Source: Voacanga thouarsii (Eukaryota > Streptophyta > Magnoliopsida > Gentianales > Apocynaceae). From it: a DNA stretch of 64,000 nucleotides. A program made the translations under genes and the position numbers. Every line of letters starts with the position of its first letter. The first letter of the stretch is position 1. The notes beneath the pieces were generated by a model. The model searched no databases. It saw only the letters and a program-made list of their open reading frames with translations, and was not told the origin of the DNA. The DNA is taken from NCBI GenBank assembly GCA_026120185.1, contig JANUWF010001281.1, positions 620,001 through 684,000 of the forward strand, given 5' to 3'. Of this stretch, positions 58,947-64,000 are shown one piece after another.

Positions 58947-60925
58947 TGAGATTCATGTCCTGATATATCAGTAAAGTATTTACCCATGTCATGAAGATAT
59001 TTGACCATTTTAGAAAAATACTTAGCTAAACAAGGTTTAAAAGGACATAGGACTCACCTCGTGTCCTATGTAATACTGTATTCATAATTCTTAAGCCCTT
59101 GCGAGACCTTTAAGGTAGAAACCTACATCAGTCATCATTTCATACTTCCTTTAGTATTTTAGAATTCACAACCAACACATATCACCAATTACATGTTGTT
59201 AAGGAAATTATCAAATTTTCTTTTTCTTCATTTCATATTAAAATGGGATACACCTCTTGAGGTAATTCAAATCCATTTCATTATTCTTTTCCTCAAACAT
59301 ATTTTCAAAGCCTTCACATGATTCCTAGATTCTTCATGCATTTAATGGCTCATATGAAATTAACACATAACTCTATTTTCTTAGACCAAAATTCTGTTTT
59401 TTTCTCACATTGGTACACCTTAATATTCTTATCACAAGTCAAATTGATGTCAAATACATGCTTTCTAATCATTTTAGTGCCTTCTTTCTCATCTAAACAT
59501 CACATCATCCTCTAATTTTCAGACACAAGCAACCCAGTATTCCCATTTTTAATACAAAATCAACAGCCATAATAACAATAATTCATTTTTTTCAACAATT
59601 AAACCATTTGTTATCTTATTTCCTTCTTCCATTTTTACAGCCATGAACAACTCTTCAAACCATCATTAAAATACCTTCATCCACCATATAAAACATAGCA
59701 CATACCCTCAAGTGCACTGCCACACACGGCACACACTAACAGCCTCAAAACATCAACATTCTCCAACGATACATAATATTCCTCATGAATTTCTAAACAA
59801 AATAAATACCATAATGATCCTTGTAACTTAATTCACAACTTTAATTCAAGAAGTATGATGTTTTACCTTGTATGTAGCTTGATCTAAGCTTGAAATGTCC
59901 CAAGTACTCCTTCATTTCTTTTTATGAAAATTCTCTCTCTCTCCTTTTTCTTTTTCTCCCCAATTTCTCTAATTTTTCTTCCTTTCCTCTTCTTCCTCCT
60001 TTCTTTATTCTTGTTGCCTGTTTTATAGCTGTGAAAACAGCTTTGCACCACCATTCATGGCCATCTTATGACCAATTTTGGTCATAAGTCAAATAAGCAT
60101 TTAATGCTACAAAGGACTTGGAATTTTCCCATTGGTTGATAGATATTTTATCTTGTTTTCTTCCTTTTCTTCCTTTTCTTTTTCTTTCTTTTTCCTTATA
60201 TGGCTGCCGGTTTTGCTTGCTAAAGATTCAACACTTCCACCGCCATTCACGTGGCAAATTATGTCACATGGTCAATGGTATGTTAGTTGGTCAAATGGCT
60301 TTACTTGAAAGCTTTATAAAATCTTCCTAAATAAGCTTAGGAAAAATGCTTATAAAATTTTTCTAAACCAATCAAATTAAAACACTTGACCTCATCAATC
60401 AATCACTATACGACACATATTCTCAATAGCCATTCATGGAATGCCGCTTGTTTCACTTTCGACCACATTTCCTAATTTTCTTCAAGAATAAATTGTAATT
60501 TGGGCCAGTATTTATTCTAATTGGGGAAAAAAATTTATTCCACCAATGGAATCTACACATTTTACTGATCGCAATGGTTGGAATCGGAATTCACAAACTC
60601 TTTCTCAATTTGCCCCAATCACGGTCAAAATTATGATTATACTCCTGATATCTTAAATTATATCATAACGTTCGCCTCATCACACTGATCAATTTTTGTT
60701 CTGGACTTTTATCCAAATTCTCATTCTACACTGAGTAATCATTAATTGAAGTACAAAAATACGAATAGAACAATCTCAAAATTCCAATGATATCCCTGAA
60801 TATTTTTATCACACTAAAACATTCATTTCATTATACTGATAATTTTTTGTTCTAGTCACTTATATAAATTATTACTCTTATATAGTAGTAGCTAGTCAAA
60901 GTAAAAAAAGGGAGGGATATTATAC

Positions 60926-61185
60926 CAAATGCTCTCATAGTCACCCTTCTCTCTAAGCTTGTGTAAGAGGGCATGGCCAAAATTACGATAAATGCCATAC
61001 TGATTATCATATTTCCTGATGTGGGGCTCAATCAAGACCTGAGTTCCCCTATCTCCCCCCCCCTCTTTGATCAATTAACATGAGAAATAAAAAAAAATAC
61101 ATGTCTTTAATGCTAGCAGTCAATTGTATAATCTCTTGTTTAACAGCAATATAAGCACCGCATCCTTCCATTACTTTATCATACA
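60926..61185 (-). pseudogene. Beta-cyanoalanine/cysteine synthase pseudogene, 5' exons
   Basis: Minus strand. About 61101-61185 encodes 'KVMEGCGAYIAVKQE' and 'TASIKD', the substrate/PLP-lysine segment (Lys of SIKD), followed by a GTATTT donor-like end. 60926-61038 reads LIEP, then after a one-base insertion TSGN, 'ISMAFI', and 'MPSYTSLERRVTMRAFG', ending at a GTATAAT donor-like site. In the family the asparagine loop is TSGNTG or TSGNMG; here the Gly is lost, and ~12 residues before MPSYTS are missing. The transit peptide exon is not seen. The other half is at 41777-42770, beyond the inserted elements. Confidence 0.8.
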
Positions 61186-61278
61186 ATATTTATGGGTGTA
61201 AAACAGAAATTCATCTGATTTTCGAAAGGCTCAGGAACAGACGTCTCAAACTTATTATTTCCCTGTAATCAACTCAGG

Positions 61279-61405
61279 AACTCTTCCACTCCTTACGCCA
61301 ACTCTTTCACTTCTAAAGGAACTCTAAAAGAAAACTGTCGAGTCTTCTAAAGTTCCCTAACTCTTGCACTTCCTATGTCAGCTCTTTCACTTCGAAAGGA
61401 ACTCT
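61279..61405. repeat. 80-bp-period direct repeat
   Basis: AACTCTTCCACTCCTTACGC at 61279 and AACTCTTGCACTTCCTATGT at 61359 start two ~47-bp units that both end CTTTCACTTCNAAAGGAACT. Two units are visible. Confidence 0.8.
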
Positions 61406-61534
61406 TCGCATTCAATTTATTAAAAAAAAAAATCACAACTATAATATTCATATAATATAACAATATATATATATATATATATATAAATCAATAATTCATT
61501 TATTTTAACAATAATATTCATATAATTCATAATG

Positions 61535-61566
<32 letters not shown>

Positions 61567-61727
61567 TATATTATATAATGAGTTTAAATGATATACTATA
61601 AAAATTATTATACTTATTGTAATGTATAGTGTATATATTATTTGTTGTAATTATTTATTACATATATGCAAATATATACACATTATTTATTTAATATAAC
61701 TATAAGATTTATATAATACTCAGATCA

Positions 61728-61729
<2 letters not shown>

Positions 61730-61803
<74 letters not shown>
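61730..61803. repeat. (TTA)n microsatellite
   Basis: About 24 uninterrupted ATT/TTA repeats. A long perfect trinucleotide run suggests high instability. Confidence 0.95.
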
Positions 61804-61804
<1 letters not shown>

Positions 61805-62077
61805 TAATTATTCATAATATCTATGTGATAATTTATTATTTATATGAACTTATAGTTTACAGTTTCCAAATTATATTATATAAAAATAAGTATAATTATT
61901 TTATAATAATTCATAATTTGTAAATTATAAATTATCAAAATAATTATAAATATTTATTACAAATTAATATATATAATCATTTAATAATTTTATATAATAA
62001 TCATATAATATAATATATTCATTAAATATGATTATTTTTATTTAATATTATTTTTTATTTAATATAACTATTAAAAG

Positions 62078-62425
62078 TGACTGTCATTTTTTACTTATTC
62101 ATATTTATTTTGACACGTGTCATCGTAGAGATATTCTATTTCAACTTATATATATAGAGAGAGAGAAAGATTTACAACAAAAATCTTTGATGTTGTCAAA
62201 TTATACACCTCCTAAATTATCTTTTACACCTATAAGAGTTTCTAATAGTTCTCTCATGAGAACAAATACCTTTAACTCTTCTCGATTTGCAGGATTACCA
62301 GTTATAGAAAAAGATGATTAATATAATTATTAGAAGTAGCGGTTATTTTTTACTTATTTATCAACATGTATTATCTCAGGAATATGTTTATTTTGACACG
62401 TGTCATCGTAGAGATATTTTGTTTC
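62078..62425. promoter_or_regulatory. Direct repeat with two G-box palindromes upstream of PRMT3
   Basis: A ~75-bp block with the 12-bp palindrome TGACACGTGTCA plus TCGTAGAGATATT occurs at about 62078-62150 and again at about 62335-62420, 283 bp apart. Each has the G-box core CACGTG (62114-62119 and 62397-62402), the binding site for plant bZIP/bHLH factors. They lie ~320-600 bp before the PRMT3 start codon. Regulation of PRMT3 by them is inference. Confidence 0.55.
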
Positions 62426-62717
62426 AACTTTTATATATATATATATATATATATTCAAATTAAACTAATTTTACTTATTTAAAAAAGTTTTAAATCAAAT
62501 ACTGTAATTTGGATTTGATTTACCTTTGTTTGGTTTGGACGGTCCGGTTTTTTTCCACACCCCAGGCCAGTAGAAACTCTACTTTTCTCTCGTAGTAGGG
62601 TTTAAAGATTTTGCTTAGGTCTCTGCAAAGCAAGAGCAGTATAGGGTTTTACAGTTTAATTACCTTCTCCCGGTTTCTGCATCCACCCCTCAACACATGA
62701 CCCACTTGAATCCATTA

Positions 62718-63038
62718 ATGGCGACGAACAGAAAAGAGGGAAACGATGTCACGATGAGAAGGGGGGTAGAAAAGGAGTATTTCGACGACGAAGAAGAAGA
62801 AGACCAGAACTGGGAAGACTGGAACGCTGACAATGGCGAAGAAGGCGACGATGATTACGATGAGGAGTTTATGAGCTCAGAGATGCTCTGTTTGTTTTGC
62901 CACTCTTTATTCAGTTCGTCTAATTTGCTCTTTGAACATTGCGCTTCTGCTCACCACTTCGATTTTAGTGCTCTCAAGCAAGACTTCAATTTGGACTTCT
63001 ATGGTTGTTTTAAGCTTATCAATTATGTTAGGTCCCAG
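62718..63038 (+). CDS. PRMT3: PRMT3-type protein arginine methyltransferase, exon 1
   Basis: The product is the N-terminus of a cytosolic type I protein arginine methyltransferase of the PRMT3 group, which in other eukaryotes methylates ribosomal protein S2. The 107-residue exon starts at ATG 62718 (AATGGCG context, MATNR..). An in-frame ATG at 62697 would add 7 residues. Residues 18-50 are strongly acidic (D/E). A C2H2 zinc finger follows: C58, C61, H74, H79. Then comes the conserved 'LDFYGCFKLINYVRSQ'. The exon ends at CAG|GTAGGT in phase 0. Base composition is higher in GC than its surroundings, and there are no stops, consistent with a live gene. Confidence 0.85.
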
Positions 63039-63734
63039 GTAGGTATCTGCTAAATTTATCCCAATTTTTGCTTAAGAAATTGAAAATTCTGCACAGTTCT
63101 TTCTATATGAGTGTGAATTTTTTAAATGGAAATGATTGATGTTTGTTTAAAATTGATAGCAAACAGGTGAAGTTTTGCTGTTAGGGCATGATAGTTATGA
63201 TTAAAAGTGCAAACTGTATATACAGGATTTTTCAGTATGAAGCAAATAATTGCTGGGTAGGTGATTCTTGAAAAAGATGCAAGCTTTCAAGGATAAATTG
63301 CATAGAAATTAAATGTAGGAATTCTGTTTTCTTTCTCCTCCTGTGAAACTTATATTAATTGATGTAGAAGCCTATTTATGGAGATGGAGCTTAATTTTGC
63401 ATTATACCTCTCCTATGAGGATATGTGACAGGATTCCCTATGGCATATATGTTGGAAATAGCTTTAATGTGATATATTTTTCCCAATGGGGAAAAAGATT
63501 GTTGGATGTTTTATGCTTTTGAATTTGACTTACTGAGCAGGTGGCATTAATTTCTGTATTTCCTTATTGTTCTTTGATATCTTTGAGCATGATGTATTAG
63601 TTGTTTGGTTTACTTACTGTGATTCATTGCTGAATTCTTATTCACCTTTAAATGTAATATGAAGCAACATGTTGATGCCTCTTGGTACTTCACTAGAAGT
63701 TAATGACTTTAATTGGCATGCTTTCTTTCTGGAG
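63039..63734 (+). other. PRMT3: PRMT3 intron 1
   Basis: 696-bp GTAGGT..GGAG intron, T-rich and without coding potential. The donor is firmly placed by the end of conserved 'NYVRSQ'. The acceptor is placed by the resumption of the finger region (VENKCWCC) and a CTTTCTTTCTGGAG tract. Confidence 0.75.
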
Positions 63735-64000
63735 ATGGTAGAGAACAAATGTTGGTGTTGCGAAATAACCTGCAAATCGAGGCAAGATTTGCTAAACCAT
63801 TTACATGAGGTGGACTGGTCCAAGGACAAAGTACTTCGTTGGAATGATGATAATTATCTGAGGCCTGTTATGCAAGAGGATCCACTGTTGTACAGTTTTG
63901 GTGATGATGATGTCGATGAAGATGAGGAGTGTATGTCAGTTGACAAAAGGGAACTACTAAGAGATTTAAGTAGTTTTGAAGAAGTTTCTATAGATGATAA
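63735..64000 (+). CDS. PRMT3: PRMT3-type protein arginine methyltransferase, exon 2 (runs off window)
   Basis: Continues in phase 0 after the intron: MVENKCWCCEITCKSRQDLL, then NHLHE, a second Cys/His finger-like segment as in plant PRMT3 proteins. Next come a 'YLRPVMQEDPLLYSF' segment and an acidic stretch (GDDDVDEDEEC) leading towards the methyltransferase domain. The S-adenosylmethionine-binding core (VLDVGCGTG type) is not reached within the window. No stop or frameshift is seen in the 266 bp present. Confidence 0.85.
   Translation, partial: MVENKCWCCEITCKSRQDLLNHLHEVDWSKDKVLRWNDDNYLRPVMQEDPLLYSFGDDDVDEDEECMSVDKRELLRDLSSFEEVSIDD

Larger units (their letters stand above)
42776..60895 (-). 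mobile_element. T-related solo LTR splitting the pseudogene (host of element C)
   Basis: The left end on the plus strand is TGTAACACCCCACC, sharing the terminus and an AAGGGTCTTTATAAC block with T LTRs. TCAAA occurs at 42771-42775 and at 60896-60900, a perfect 5-bp duplication. The element's own sequence is 42776-43799 plus 58947-60895 (~3 kb) with no coding content. Caveat: the right end reads ..AGCTAG rather than ..CA, so the terminus has mutated or the boundary is slightly off. Small ORFs at 59318-60330 are F/L/S-rich chance ORFs. Confidence 0.65.
61186..62110. other. AT-rich intergenic sequence with microsatellites
   Basis: No gene. It contains a diverged 47-bp direct repeat, (TA)n tracts at 61462-61485 and 61533-61562, a long TTA array and AT-rich low-complexity DNA. 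Such DNA could act as a matrix attachment region, but the sequence alone does not show this. Confidence 0.6.

Noticed and set aside
59890..60330. Two F/L-rich ORFs suggestive of small membrane proteins
   Set aside because: They are products of polypyrimidine runs in the T-related LTR and have no start context or conservation.
62697..62717. Upstream in-frame ATG as the PRMT3 start
   Set aside because: It cannot be excluded, but the ATG at 62718 has a better context (AATGGCG) and gives the MAT.. start usual for plant PRMT3.

Overview
This is a plant nuclear window, almost certainly from a dicot with a repeat-rich genome. It is AT-rich, has spliced genes with GT..AG introns, and is dominated by LTR retrotransposons nested inside one another. 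Only one gene looks alive: the 5' part of a PRMT3-type protein arginine methyltransferase gene at the right edge (62.7 kb to the end). A second host gene, a beta-cyanoalanine/cysteine synthase copy on the minus strand, is a pseudogene split by about 18 kb of nested retroelements.

Left part (1-20.6 kb). A solo LTR of copia family C (759-2477, imperfect 5-bp target duplication) is followed by unassigned sequence, a ~1 kb element with ~250-bp terminal inverted repeats (3716-4745) and a partial family C LTR (to 6106). Next is an Athila-like gypsy relic: LTR, primer-binding site, gag with zinc knuckle, then an env-like domain with no pol between them. It is cut at 11133 by a CACTA-type transposon end. 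A repeat-rich gypsy-like stretch holds an RT/RNase H fragment. A 5'-truncated Sirevirus-type copia follows, with pol, an extra env-like ORF, polypurine tracts and a 3' LTR ending at 20632.

Middle (20.6-40.5 kb). Copia element B is on the plus strand. Its gag is split by a 4.5-kb solo LTR of a gypsy-like family (here 'T'). Its RNase H end is split by a family C solo LTR that itself carries a second T LTR. Its 3' LTR abuts an Athila LTR and leader on the minus strand.

Right part (40.5-64 kb). The synthase pseudogene (41777-61185, minus) holds a T-related LTR (42776-60895). That LTR holds full-length copia element C (43800-58946, minus, target duplication TGAGA), and C holds a solo LTR of family B and a third T LTR (target duplication TGTAT). 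Families B and C are therefore inserted into each other. AT-rich sequence with duplicated G-boxes then leads into PRMT3.

No retroelement reading frame in the window is intact. I found no CRISPR array, operon or convincing functional RNA gene. Each copy of the T LTR carries a tRNA-like A-box/B-box segment.
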